From: Lagopus muta | Taxonomy: Eukaryota; Chordata; Aves; Galliformes; Phasianidae | Assembly: GCF_023343835.1 (NCBI RefSeq) | Contig: NC_064447.1 | Span: 8,762,501-8,826,500 of the forward strand | Length of the DNA: 64,000 nt | Direction: 5' to 3' | Shown here: positions 50,372 to 64,000 of the stretch, in pieces | How the letters are laid out: each line of letters starts with the position of its first letter | Position numbering within the stretch: the first letter of the stretch is position 1 | Notes under the pieces: generated by a model | Seen by the model: only the letters and a program-made list of their open reading frames with translations | What the model was told of the DNA's origin: nothing | The model's database searches: none | Program-made: the position numbers and the translations under genes

Positions 50372-51520
50372 GTCGCAACGCGCCGCACCGCCAAGATGGC
50401 GGCTTTACGGCCGTGTCGTCATAACAACGGGCCGCGTGCCGCGGGACGGCGGCCACAGGGGCTCGGCAGGGAACGCGGCCCCGAACGGGGGTTCCGGGAG
50501 CGCTGTCGGTCCGACGGCCTTCGGGCGGCGCCTCCGCGTGCCCCCCGCTGACCTTTGACCCCGCGCCCCCATGAACCTGAGCCTAACGAGTTACTAGGCG
50601 AGGCGGCGGGGCCGCCCAACGGGCTCGGATGACCACCCGCTGCCGGCCAACCGCGGCGCGTGGGGGGCGAGGCCGCAAGGAGGGTGCCCAGTAAGAGCGG
50701 ACGGAGCCGGCCGCGCGGCGAGGCGGGGAAAGGTTCGGGAGGCCGGTTCTGTCCAATGGGAGCGAGGGCCGGGCGGAGCGCGGCCAATGGGAGCGGCGGA
50801 GGGGGCGGGCATCGCTCCGAAGCGCGGTGAGGCGGCCATGGCGGCGACGGGCGGGCGGCAGTGCCGGCGGCTGGAGGGCGAGACGGCCCGGGCTGTGCTG
50901 GCCAACGTCGACACGCTGCTGTTCGACTGCGACGGCGTGCTGTGGCGCGGCGAGGCGGCGCTGAGCGGCGCGCCGGCAGCCCTGAGCCGTTTGGCGGCGG
51001 CGGGCAAGCGGCTGTGCTACGTGACCAACAACAGCAGCCGCACGCGGGTCGCTTACACCGAGAAGCTGCGGCGCCTCGGCTTCCCGCCCGCCGAGCCCCG
51101 CCACGTTTTCGGCTCGGCCTTCTGCGCCGCCCGCTACCTCCGCCAGGCCCTGCCGCCCGGCGCCTCTGCCTACGTGCTGGGCAGCCCCGCGCTCGCCGCC
51201 GAGCTGGAGGCCGCCGGGATCCCGCACGTCGGGCCCGGCCCCGCCGACCTGCCCGGCCCCGCGCCCGCAGACTGGGCCCAGGCGCCGCTGGAGCCGGCGG
51301 TGCGCGCCGTGCTGGTGGGCTTCGACGAGCACTTCAGCTACGCCAAGCTGTGCCAGGCGCTGCGCTACCTCCTGCGCGGCCCCGACTGCCTCCTCGTCGG
51401 CACTAACCGCGACCACCGCCTGCCGCTGGAGGGCGGCTCCGCCATCCCCGGTACCGGGTGCGGGGATCGGGGTGGGGGGTGGCGCCGGAGAGAGCCGCTC
51501 CTGTCTGCGGCTTTGCTTTG
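49900..51520. promoter_or_regulatory. E4F1-PGP bidirectional CpG-island promoter
   Basis: The two ATGs are divergent and 466 bp apart (50372-50837) in very CpG-rich, TATA-less DNA. A perfect YY1-type AAGATGGCGGC lies at 50393-50403, about 20 bp upstream of the E4F1 ATG. On the PGP side two CCAAT boxes at 50753-50757 and 50784-50788 are 31 bp apart. A one-mismatch E4F-type element lies at 50413-50422 on the minus strand. Confidence 0.75.
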
Positions 51521-52172
51521 GGGCGGCGGCTCCTCGCCGTGCTTCTTGGTCTGGTTGTTGAGTGTTCCTGCGGGGAGCCATGAGTTGGACTCGATGATCC
51601 GTACGGGTCCCTTCCAGCCCGGGCTGTTTTGTGATTTATTTGCCAACGGGCATGGCGGTCCCTGCTTTATTTCGGTGCGAGTTGTCCTTCCCCTCCTAGC
51701 AGGCTTTCAATTACTGGGCGCCAAGTCCTGAAGCCCTCTGTGCAAACCTGGGTTTTTGAAGTACCCCACATGATTTTAACCGGGTGCCATCTCCTGCGGG
51801 TGCTGAGAGTCCTTTGCAGTCCTTAATCGATATTTCTCCTCACCAGGGACCGGCTGCCTGGTAAAAGCCGTGGAGACAGCAGCAGAGCGCGAGGCTTTCA
51901 TCGTTGGGAAGCCCAGCCGTTATATATTTGACTGCGTGGCCAGCGAGTTTGACATCGACCCTGCACGCACCATCATGGTGGGGGATCGGCTGGACACGGA
52001 CATCCTCATGGGCAACACCTGCGGCCTCACCACCCTGCTGACACTCACCGGGGTCAGCACGCTGGAGGAAGTGAGAGGGCACCAGGAGAGTGACTGCCCT
52101 GCCCGGCAGAGCCTGGTGCCTGATTACTATGTTGATAGCATAGCCGACCTTCTTCCGGCACTCGAGCATTAA
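50838..52172 (+). CDS. PGP: PGP, glycerol-3-phosphate / phosphoglycolate phosphatase (two exons, complete)
   Basis: Cytosolic HAD-superfamily phosphatase that removes glycerol-3-phosphate, 2-phosphoglycolate and similar side products. Exons 50838-51450 and 51847-52172; 312 aa (human 321), junction phase 1. HAD motif I is [13 protein letters not shown], with nucleophile Asp30 and acid/base Asp32. Motif II is YVTNNSSRT, and motif III/IV residues are in IVGKPS and [10 protein letters not shown]. The C2-type cap lies between ([30 protein letters not shown]). The C-terminus [14 protein letters not shown] matches human. An in-frame ATG at 50787 would add 17 residues, but it lies inside a CCAAT box and is not conserved, so I chose gccATGG at 50838. 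A CR1 tail sits in the intron. Confidence 0.96.
51568..51632 (+). repeat. CR1 LINE tail inside the PGP intron
   Basis: gagttggactcgatgatccg followed by tacgggtcccttccagcccgg and tttgtgattt is the CR1 3' end in sense orientation, the same strand as PGP. Only the tail is present. A very similar segment occurs in thousands of avian introns. Confidence 0.75.
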
Positions 52173-53201
52173 TAGAGCAGAACGCTGGCAGTCTTGGGAG
52201 CCGTACCCCGAGGAGGGCCCCAATTAATCATCCCGTGACAGTAACGTACTTGCTATGATACCACCTGAAATTAGCAGCCCTTAGCTTTTTAACCCTTTTG
52301 TCCTCTTGGTATGATTTTGTTTACATCTCGGTCTTTTAAAATGCACTTTGAAACAAAGAGGGCATTATGGTGTCACCCAAGTCTTGTGGGTTTGGAGTTT
52401 TTTTGTTTGTTTTTTTTTTTTTTAATGATAAGCAACACGTATAGCCAAACATTTGTGATACTCAGTGTCATGTTGTCCTCTGGACTGAGTTGGGGAAAGC
52501 AGAGCCAATAGAGCTGAGGAAGAGAACCCAGCAACTTGCAGCGTGTCCTCCTGGACAGACTGTGGCTCAGTCTGACTTATTCAGGGAAATGACTTTTGGA
52601 GTGTCTAGTAACTTAGCAGCTGTGCTTGGAAATGCTTGCAGTGGCTGACAGAATTAGTATTTGGCCTTTGGATTGATTTATTTTTTTTTTCCAGATTGGG
52701 TCTGTTCTGCAGTATGGCCCACTCTAAGTGTGACTTAGGAACTGAAAGCGGTCTCCTTTATGTGGCCGTTACAAATTGCACTTGTAATGCAGATTAGGGT
52801 GATTCCACATGCAAAATACAAGTAGTGTCTTCTGTATACTGTAGTTGTCCGGGTGTTGGGTGTATGTGTAAAGTACATGTACATACAAGAACTACCCTAA
52901 TCCTAACTCTATGTCAGAATATATTTAAAATATAAATTTAAGTATAGTATATGATAATATATCTTCTTTCCCAGAAGGGAAGCTATGAGGAATGTACTTC
53001 ACTGATCACAAAAGTTTTAACTCTCATTAGCTTATGCATTTGATAATGCAGAAAATATGTAACCATATAGGACTGTCCTTCACTCCTGCTGTTCCCAGCA
53101 GTAACTGGATTGATCAGACTCCAGGTTCGCTCCCGTTCTTCCCTCAGTGAGTCACAGCTCAGTCTACGTCTGTTGAACCCCCCATTCCAATTCTCCACTG
53201 A

Positions 53202-53207
53202 AATAAA
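53202..53207 (+). terminator. Candidate poly(A) signal for PGP
   Basis: The first canonical AATAAA after the PGP stop codon, about 1.03 kb downstream. A second at 54240-54245 is an alternative. Confidence 0.45.
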
Positions 53208-54239
53208 CCTGGAAGAGAACCAACTATACATGACGACAGCACGTGCTTCCTTTAAATAGCTGAATTTAATATCTTCCTTGTGTGGCTGGTGTGGGGGCCT
53301 GGCACAAGCTGCTTGGCTGAAGAGTTTGCTTGCTCAGGTAATGATTTTATTTTGATCCCTAGGTAGCTTTTGTGTGATGCATAGCTCAGGCTATGGGACA
53401 GATTTTTATGCAGGCTAACTTGAAGGCTACGGTTCCAAGCTTTTGTATTGCAGAATCAAGTGAAAAATTATATATGCAAATAATGTTATTTTATGTATAG
53501 ATTCAACTGTTGTTAGTTAAATTTAAGCACTGACCTTCCTTCATTTCCCATTGTTGGGTTGAATAGCTCTGGCTGTATCAATGCCATTTCCCTCCACTCA
53601 GACACTAGAAATGAGTAGATTTACCACCTTGTTGGTACAGCAATAACTGTGCAGCCCATATTGTCTTTCATTGTTATGAAAGTATTAGCTGGATCTTGTA
53701 AAAGACTTCCATAATTCAGAGTTGTGTAAGGAAGCACAAATAACCTCTTCCCTGTTCTCGTCTCTATTCAAGAAGGCTTGCAAAAGTCAGGAAAACTTTC
53801 ATGTTACCTGGGTTACACAGAAATGGACATTGTGGGTTTACTGCAGGTAGGATCCGACTCGATGTGTTCTTCAGTTCACTTCCTGCATTTGGTGCTTCTA
53901 ATTTCAGAATATGTCAAGTAAACCAGTACATGCCAGGTGAGGCGTTCAGCCTCTTGGTGCAGCACGCTGTCCCTGTTGAGCACTGTTCACTGTACAACCC
54001 ATACCTCGATTCCCTTATGCTGAAATGTATTCTTGAAGGTGTCAGTTGTGCTTCAGAACTCTGTATCAACTTCCCAACAGTTTTTAAGCCTCTACTTCAG
54101 TTCACATTAAACTTGCAAACCCTGCTTTTCCCTTGCATTGTCTTATTTTGTAGTCTCTTTTGTGTGCTCTGGTGGAAATTCTGGGAGTTAAGGAGATGTT
54201 TGTGTTGACTGTCTCTGCTCCTTATGTAGAGTATCAGTG

Positions 54240-54245
54240 AATAAA
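54240..54245 (+). terminator. Alternative distal poly(A) signal for PGP
   Basis: A canonical AATAAA in gtgaataaagcc, about 2.07 kb past the stop codon. Use is unknown. Confidence 0.35.
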
Positions 54246-54968
54246 GCCAGCTCTCCAGTACATAGCTTCTGTTTGAGTGCCTGGAGCTGTATGGGACTCT
54301 TAGCATTGGCTTGAATCACATTTGTTCAGCACAGAGCTGAATGATTCCTCTTCATGCTGATGTTTTCACCACGTTTTGTAGATATTGTTTCATTCCTGTG
54401 CCTTAGATTAGGCATGGTATAAACTTCTTACTCTGCTGCCTGGACATGGAAAGTCTCAGTATGGGGATCATGCTGTTTCTGTGTTGCAATTTGGGGTGCT
54501 AAGCTTTGCAGCAGAAGCAGCTGGTGGACTGCAGTGGGAGGTTTGCTTCGTGTTTTCTCTAACATCTCCATTTGCAGAAGGAGAACTGGTGGTCAGACTG
54601 TTTCAGCATCATTCCTGTTTGCCTCAGAGAAAACAGCAGCACAGGACACCAAGTGTCTGAGATGGCTGGTTGGGGCATACTGACCTAGTGTTTGATTGCA
54701 CCTGAGCAGTCATGTCCCCCAGAAGCAGCGTGCTAGGAGATTGTGCTGCTCTCTTCTCAAATAGGCTTTGACTTACAGAAGGAAGCACAGAAAGCACGAG
54801 CGGAGGGGAGTGCATGGCTGTTGCTGCAATGGTGAGAAGCTCAGGGCTGTCCTCTTGACTGTGACCCATCCTGGGCCATGCTTTTGAGGTGTCCAAAAGC
54901 TGTCATCCCGTTCAGTGCCACATAGAGGAGTTCTGTTGGGATTTCCCTTGCCTCCTTGGCTTTGGTTA

Positions 54969-55115
54969 TTCATAGAATCATAGAATGGCTTGGATTGAAA
55001 GGGACCTCAAGGATCATCAAGCTCCTCATTTAATACTAGACCAGGTATTCCTGGCTGGCAGCTCAGAAATACCAACCTCTCACAGGAGTTTCTGAACTGC
55101 CCAGGAAAACTGATC
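54969..55115 (-). repeat. CR1 LINE 3'-end fragment
   Basis: tcatagaatcatagaatggc then ttggattgaaagggacctca is the reverse complement of the CR1 terminal repeat ((ATTCTATG)n tail) and 3' UTR. The tail octamers are intact, so this copy looks younger than the other CR1 pieces in the window. It is truncated at its 5' side. Confidence 0.85.
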
Positions 55116-55789
55116 TGAGCTGGGAGCTCTTGTGAGGTATTTCCCATCACAGAAGTGTGTTTGCATGAGCACAGCTCATGTGATGGTGACTTTGCAGCTC
55201 ATGTCTGGGATCAAGACAAGTAAAGAATCGTATATGGAACACAAATGTGTGTGCAGCCAAGGCTTGCAGTGCAGCAGTCTGCAGGATAAACAGTTGGCTT
55301 CAGCCCATGGGGATCTGGCAGCACAGAGTTCATGCTGAAATGTAGAAATAACTGATGACAAGGGCAGGCTGCCACTTTTCTCTATTCATTTTATCTCTTA
55401 ATGAGACTCACCCAGTCCTGCTACTGGGGACTGCCAGCAGGGAGGCCCTGCACAAAGCCCTCAATTATGTTCCACCTGCATGCCTCCAGCCGGCTCACAA
55501 GGTAAGCAGGAAGAGTGCTTCTCTACCACTGACAGTATAACTCTGCACCCCTGGCTGTCCCCCCTCCTTCCTCCTCTCCCCTGGCTGCAGCTCTAAGGTT
55601 TCATCCTCCTCGCAGGTCTGAGCTGAGGAGCACCTGGCTGGAACTCCTTTGGCCACAAGGATCGCGCATTCACGTTTTGCAGGTGTGTGCTTAAGTTTCC
55701 TGAGCACGTTCGGAGCTCAAGATCATGCCCAGTCTGTGCATCAGCAGGACGCAGAGCTGCAGGAGCAAGGTTGTCATCTGAAGTGGAGG

Positions 55790-59092
<3,303 letters not shown>

Positions 59093-59274
59093 GCCCTGCA
59101 GCCACAGATGCCCTCTCACTGCTCTACATACTTGAACTGTATTCCTGAAAAGCCTCTGATTTCAGCAAGGAAGGTAACATCTACAACACTGCCTAAAAGC
59201 TTCCTACTGATTTCATGCTGCCGTTCAGGAGAATTTAGGTAAAGCAACTCTGCTCAGCGCTGTTGGTACAGAAC

Positions 59275-59280
59275 TTTATT
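59275..59280 (-). terminator. Poly(A) signal AATAAA for MLST8
   Basis: It lies about 580 bp past the MLST8 stop codon and is canonical on the minus strand. Cleavage would be near 59255, inside the likely BRICD5 3' UTR. Confidence 0.6.
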
Positions 59281-59461
59281 TGCCGCTGCAACCCAGGGCT
59301 GCATCTTGTATGTAGGCAGTAGATCTAGACAGAGGAACCACATGGAGTAGCTTGTGTTTTGTGGCCACGTGCCCTGTTCGATACTGGGTTGTTATACTTG
59401 CTGGGGGTGGTGGTTTTCTAAGAGAGCAGATCTCCAAGAAAGTCTGTGAAATACATATTTG

Positions 59462-59467
59462 AATAAA
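59462..59467 (+). terminator. Poly(A) signal AATAAA for BRICD5
   Basis: The first canonical plus-strand hexamer after the BRICD5 stop (370 bp). Cleavage near 59485 would overlap the MLST8 transcript. Confidence 0.6.
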
Positions 59468-59859
59468 GGGACTGCAAAACAAGAAAGCAGCCGCCTTTCC
59501 TCTCTGTTCAGCCCATTCCATCATTTAGAAAGGCTGATTTTTTTCCACAAAAATCACAAGGCTGTCAACAGCAGAAGCCGCAAGGATGTCTCCAGCAGCT
59601 GCTCTGCACCCAGCTCCCCTCAGCGGCACTGTGCCTCCCATTCCCTTTTGTCCCAGCAGCCTCCCTGGGAGGCCAAACACGTTTCAGTAATGGTCTGCCT
59701 GAAGCTGAAGTCTGGTGTTGCTCCAGGCAGTTGCCAGAGTGAGTCCTCTCCACCAGGGGAATGGGGATGGCTACAAGCACATCTCAGGGTCCAGAGAGGG
59801 CGCTGGCTGTTTTCAGACAAGGGAAAACAAGCAGAGGTCCTTTTGTTCCAATACAATCG

Positions 59860-62800
59860 TTATCCCAACACGCTGTCATTGAAAGCAAGGCAGACGACTG
59901 CTTTTTGGTGCCCACTGTATTCTCTCTTGATCTCTCCAGTCTCCACACACCACAGTCTGGCCAAGTTATCTGAAGAGGCTGGAACAGAATGAGAAAAGAG
60001 GAGGGAGAGATATTGTTACACTTCAAGTTGTTTGTTTTTTTTTTTTCTTAGAAGAAATACTGTCCTCTTGCTTCATTCAACAGTTATGAGCATTGATGGT
60101 GACAGGCAAGGGAGCTGTGCAGAGCAAGAAACCTGGTGTTTCTGTATTGGGATTTTCAGTAATTCAGAGAGAAATTACTGTGGAAATTATAACGTTTTGA
60201 AAGAACTATTGTACTGCAAATGCTGCAAGCAGCATGTCTACCAGGTGAAATGAACTGCACAAGAGGATCATCTCTCCAGTTTTAACAGAGCATCTGTTGC
60301 CTCCTATTATAGCACAGGCTGAAAGCTGAAGGGATTTCATACAGTGCAGTGGGCGTGAGACTGGGTGCTCTAACAGAGGAGTCTTCTTTTCTTACACACA
60401 CGGGTGCTCTAGGGTTTGGCAGTGTTCCACCAAGAGAACCTGCTAGGTCCTGTGTCACCATCCAGCATTGCCCCACCAGGCTGCAGGCAGGAAAGGAGGG
60501 TCTCACCTGTGACAATGTACTGTGAGTCTCCAGAGAAAGCACAGTCCCACATCCAGCCACGAGAGGTTTCCCCTGGGTTATTGCTCTTAATGCTCAGCTC
60601 TGTCATCAAAGAGAAATTTGAAGTCCTCCAGATCTTACATGTCTGATCTGCAGAACAGGTAGCCAAGAGCCTGCAAGGATAAGATAGGCACAGGTAATCT
60701 TATTAGTCATGTTGTACATTTAAAGGCCTCATTAATGCAGGCCTGGAACAATAATGAACTGAAGCCCTGTGTACTTAGTAATCAGATTTCTTTACCCCGT
60801 ATCATCTGCCTTACGAGATTCAAGCTGAACTGATCTGGTGGAGGAGCACACTCACGTGGAGTCGGGGCTGAATTTGCACTGCAGGGCGTAGCGGTTGTGT
60901 GCTGGGATTTTGGTCTTGGGGATCAGCTGGGTTACCTCCTCTCCGATGCCACCTGTCAGGTTCCACACGTAGCAGTTTCCCTGTGAGGAGATGGAAGGTC
61001 TGTGGCTGGCTTTGTGGCCCTCAGCCAAAAGCAGCCCAGACTCTGTGTCCCATCACAGCAGAGCAAAACTCTGTAGTGCATGGAAACTGGCTGCTCTGCC
61101 CCACAAGGACAACCCAGAACTGTAAATCCCATCCCCTGCCCAAGCTCACCGAGCTGTTAACAGCTGCCATGTAGCTGGCATCAGGGTCAATGTGCACAGA
61201 GTTCACGGAGACTTCAGGCTCTGGAATCAGCTGCTCATTGTGGTCTGTTTTCAGGTCCCAGATGTGAATGGCCCCACTCTGGTCACCCACAATTAGCTCA
61301 GCCTGCAAGAAAACAGTGACTGTGTCCCTGTGGGAAGAACCTCCCAAACAGCAGCCTTGGAGCCAAGGTCCAGAACCAGCCCATCCAGCACCAGAGCCCT
61401 GCTCTGCTTTAAAGCATTGGGGTCCCCTTCCAATGGACTACTCCATAGCAGAGCTGGGCCTCTGCTTGCTGCTGGGAATAGTTTCAAAGCTCCTGCTCGT
61501 AGGCAAACTGCAGCCTGCTGAGCTCCCCATGCACTGACAGCAAACCAGGCATCAGTCTTACCTTGCACTGTGCAAAAAGGCTGTTTAACTTAACAGAAGT
61601 GTTGCTAATTTTATAAACCCCACTGCAGAGAACAGGTGCCTGGTTTCCAGAACTGCTGTTTGGAGCAGAAGCTAAACAACATCAGCAAAGGCCAAATGAT
61701 TTACAGCATGTCTGAGCAGAGAGCATGAGGATGTAGCTTGGCCAGTAAACAGCTGAAGCACTCAAGAGCATACAGATACCTAAAGAACACAAGCCTAAGT
61801 GGGTTTTTCTCTCTCTCCCCTGCTCCAGGAGCCAGCTGAAGGGCAGCAGCTCTGGCTCCAATCCCTGCTGCTCAGAGCAGCAGACAATGCTGGCAGCTCT
61901 CCATTAAAACCAGGACGTTTTATCGACAGACTTACACTGTCCATAATTTTAGCAGAATCCCTAGAGGAGATCAGGTCATCAGGTGCAGCTAATCCTGTAC
62001 CTGTGACCAATGGCTTGCTCCTGGGGAAGACAATCATCCCTTGATATATTTAGCTGACCGTGTAGTGCAGAGGCATCTCCTGGGCATCTCCTAGTCCACT
62101 CTTAGCAGCAGTTGCAAGAACAATTCTAACATTGCCACGGCTTTACCCAGGCCATGAGAAATCCCTCCGAGAGTCAGCAGCTCCGCAGCATGAATTGCAC
62201 AGACAGGACGGAGTTATCTGATTAAATACTGCCACCTCTGGGCTAACTAACTGTTCTGTTCACAAGCCATTGCTCCTTCAGTAACACAGCCATAGTGATT
62301 ATTCTGCATGCATGATTTATGTACAATATTTGTTTTAATGCAACACATTCTGAGTCCTATGGTGCTGCAGCAGCAACATTTGGCTGAAGTCCGTTCCAAA
62401 TGACCAATCTCACATTTAGTGCAGAACTCAGCATTCTGAGCTTTTATAAAAATCAAAAGCAAAGAAACATTCCTATTATTCATTTTTTAAAAAGGTTTGC
62501 TTTGAGAAAAAAAAACAACCTTATGCTGCTTTGTCTGCAGCTCCCACCCTGCAGTACCATGGATACAAAATGGACCACATGCGTTACAAACACTGCAACG
62601 ATACACATTGATTTTCACCACCATGCCCACTAATGCATCCCCACCACCCCCATTAGCTTCATTTCCTTAGCCTGAGCGACCTCTCTGACAGCTTCTGAAC
62701 TGAGTGGTGGATCTCCAGCAAACCCTGAAGACACCAGAGACCTAAATGGGGCTCTTGGCCTCTGCTTTTTTCTGCTGGCAGTGCTATCCCCTCTCGTGCC

Positions 62801-64000
62801 ACCTGCTGCCCTCCCATCACATCTGGTTCTATTCATGGGATGGTCTCAAAGGGATGAGAGTGGGATGAGAGGCACTGCGCTGTCTCCATCCAACAGCCAG
62901 CAGGTTAATTAGCACAAACATGCTCAGCAAAGTCCCATGGCTGCAGCACGCATGCTGATGCCTGCTGCAGGTGCAGAATGAGCCAGATACAAGCCAGGGA
63001 CATCTGCTGGCTGCCAGCCCTACTCGGGGATGTTTGCTCCCTGACAGGGGCAGGGACACACTCTACCTGCACCAAGCCTGGTCATACAGCTGCTGCTCTG
63101 CAAGGGAGCAGATGGACGTGCAGCTGGAGCTGCTGCTGCTGATCCTGCAAAGCCACCAAGAGCTGAGTTCACGCAACCAAGACCATCAGCCTTCCCATGG
63201 GCTCAGCAATGTTTCAGACTCCCAAGCATTTAGCGAGCATCACCTTTTCCAGGAAAGACAGTGACAAATGCGTACCTGGTTGGGGTGCAGGCAGACGCAG
63301 TTAATGGGAGCATTCACTTGGAAGATCCGCTGGCATTGCAGGTTACGAGACCTGCAACAAGAAGACACTGAATGAGCCCACATGAGCCTGCAGAGGAATG
63401 TCCCCTTTCAGCAAGCCCTGTCCTCACCTGAGGTCCCATATCCGTGCCATGCAGTCCTCCCCACCCGTGTACATCCAGCGGCCGTCCTCGTGGAAGCCGA
63501 CGGAGGTGATATTCTTGCTCACGCCGTCGTAGTTGATGACGGGGTTGGGGTTGTTGGAGTTGAGGTCGTACATGCGGATGTGTTGGTACCCTGCAGCAGC
63601 AAATGGGGCTCAGAGGTGCGGGGGGTACCAGTGACCCCCAGCACCCCGGGGCTCACCTGCAGCCGCAATCATGCTGCGGTCGGGCGTGATCTCCAGGGCG
63701 TTCACCTGCTGCCGGCGGTGCTAAGGGCAGCAGCGGGACCCCACAGCAGGAATCCCTTGTCACACAAACACTCCCTCTCCCGTCATACAGAGATCTCACT
63801 GCAGCACCACGTCCACCCAAACCGGGCCCCTCTCTCAAGCCGGGACCCCCCCGTGTCACACCGTAACTCCGTGTCACACCGGACTCCCCCCTCCCCAGGT
63901 ACGTCCCCCCCCTCGCGCCCGCCCCGTGGCAGGATACGGAGTCCTGGTGCTGCACGGTGCGGGTGCAGATGCCGCTGTGCGCCTGCCAGAAGCGCACCGT
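59860..64000 (-). CDS. MLST8: MLST8 (GbetaL), WD40 subunit of mTORC1/mTORC2, N-terminus beyond window
   Basis: Seven-bladed WD40 protein that stabilises the mTOR kinase domain in both mTOR complexes. Exons in transcript order: 64000-63938 (cut by the window edge), 63708-63657, 63590-63428, 63351-63276, 61302-61150, 60980-60856, 60670-60507, 59978-59860. The 304 residues present correspond to human 23-326, so about 22 are missing. Clear matches: [120 protein letters not shown] and [10 protein letters not shown], ending NDSVLG. It converges on BRICD5, as in mammals. Every internal junction preserves phase. Confidence 0.97.
61303..63275 (-). other. MLST8 largest intron
   Basis: A 2-kb intron between the LHPNQ and AELIVG exons. 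I see no exon, repeat or RNA gene in it. Confidence 0.65.

Larger units (their letters stand above)
52173..55789 (+). other. PGP 3' UTR and PGP-BRICD5 spacer
   Basis: Two plus-strand AATAAA hexamers, at 53202-53207 and 54240-54245, could end PGP transcripts of about 2.0 or 3.0 kb. A T-rich run lies at 52398-52423 and a CR1 remnant near 55.0 kb. I recognise no further gene. Confidence 0.5.

Noticed and set aside
49801-50456. Overlapping Arg/Pro-rich frames at the E4F1 first exons
   Set aside because: Same cause: GC-rich promoter DNA. Only the MEAAVATSAG frame splices on to E4F1.
50787-50837. N-terminal extension of PGP from ATG 50787
   Set aside because: This ATG is part of a CCAAT box, in promoter DNA. 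Similarity to human PGP begins after 50838.
50583-51581. 332-codon minus-strand open frame over PGP exon 1
   Set aside because: An antisense shadow in a GC-rich, stop-poor CpG island; no similarity and no introns in register.

Overview
This window is nuclear genomic DNA from a bird, most likely a galliform such as chicken. The evidence is spliced vertebrate genes with short GT-AG introns, several CR1 LINE tails (the main avian interspersed repeat) and an avian-style gene linkage. Genes normally on human 7p22 (GRID2IP, ZDHHC4) sit beside genes normally on human 16p (SLC5A11, E4F1, PGP, BRICD5, MLST8), which fits chicken chromosome 14. The species is inferred, not proven.

Layout. 0-2.4 kb: the 5' end of SLC5A11 (minus), with the first coding exon and a probable upstream promoter. 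2.4-4.4 kb: intergenic, with a CR1 piece and a (TTTTA)n tract. 4.4-31.9 kb: the whole of GRID2IP (delphilin, minus), 22 coding exons giving a 1,230-aa long form, plus two alternative short first exons at 28.0 and 24.9 kb. 31.9-36.1 kb: upstream and intergenic DNA. 36.1-41.2 kb: ZDHHC4 (plus), six coding exons, 343 aa. 43.5-50.4 kb: E4F1 (minus), 14 coding exons, 781 aa. It is head-to-head with PGP (plus, 50.8-52.2 kb, two exons, 312 aa) across a CpG-rich 466-bp gap. 55.8-59.1 kb: BRICD5 (plus), six exons, 226 aa. 59.9-64.0 kb: MLST8 (minus), eight exons, lacking only about 22 N-terminal residues beyond the window edge; its 3' UTR probably overlaps that of BRICD5.

Exon models were built by eye from GT/AG sites. 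In every multi-exon gene the phases match at each junction, and the summed lengths come close to remembered lengths of the mammalian orthologues, so the coding models are strong. UTRs, promoters and transcription-factor sites are weaker.

The genes do not form one pathway. Delphilin is a postsynaptic scaffold with PDZ, harmonin-homology, FH1 and FH2 domains. ZDHHC4 is a palmitoyltransferase, E4F1 a zinc-finger regulator, PGP a metabolite-repair phosphatase, BRICD5 a type II BRICHOS membrane protein, MLST8 an mTOR-complex subunit and SLC5A11 a sodium/myo-inositol cotransporter. The most interesting content is at the 5' end of GRID2IP: alternative starts exchange a PDZ plus harmonin-homology module for short, possibly lipid-anchored N-termini. 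I saw no previously undescribed multi-gene system.
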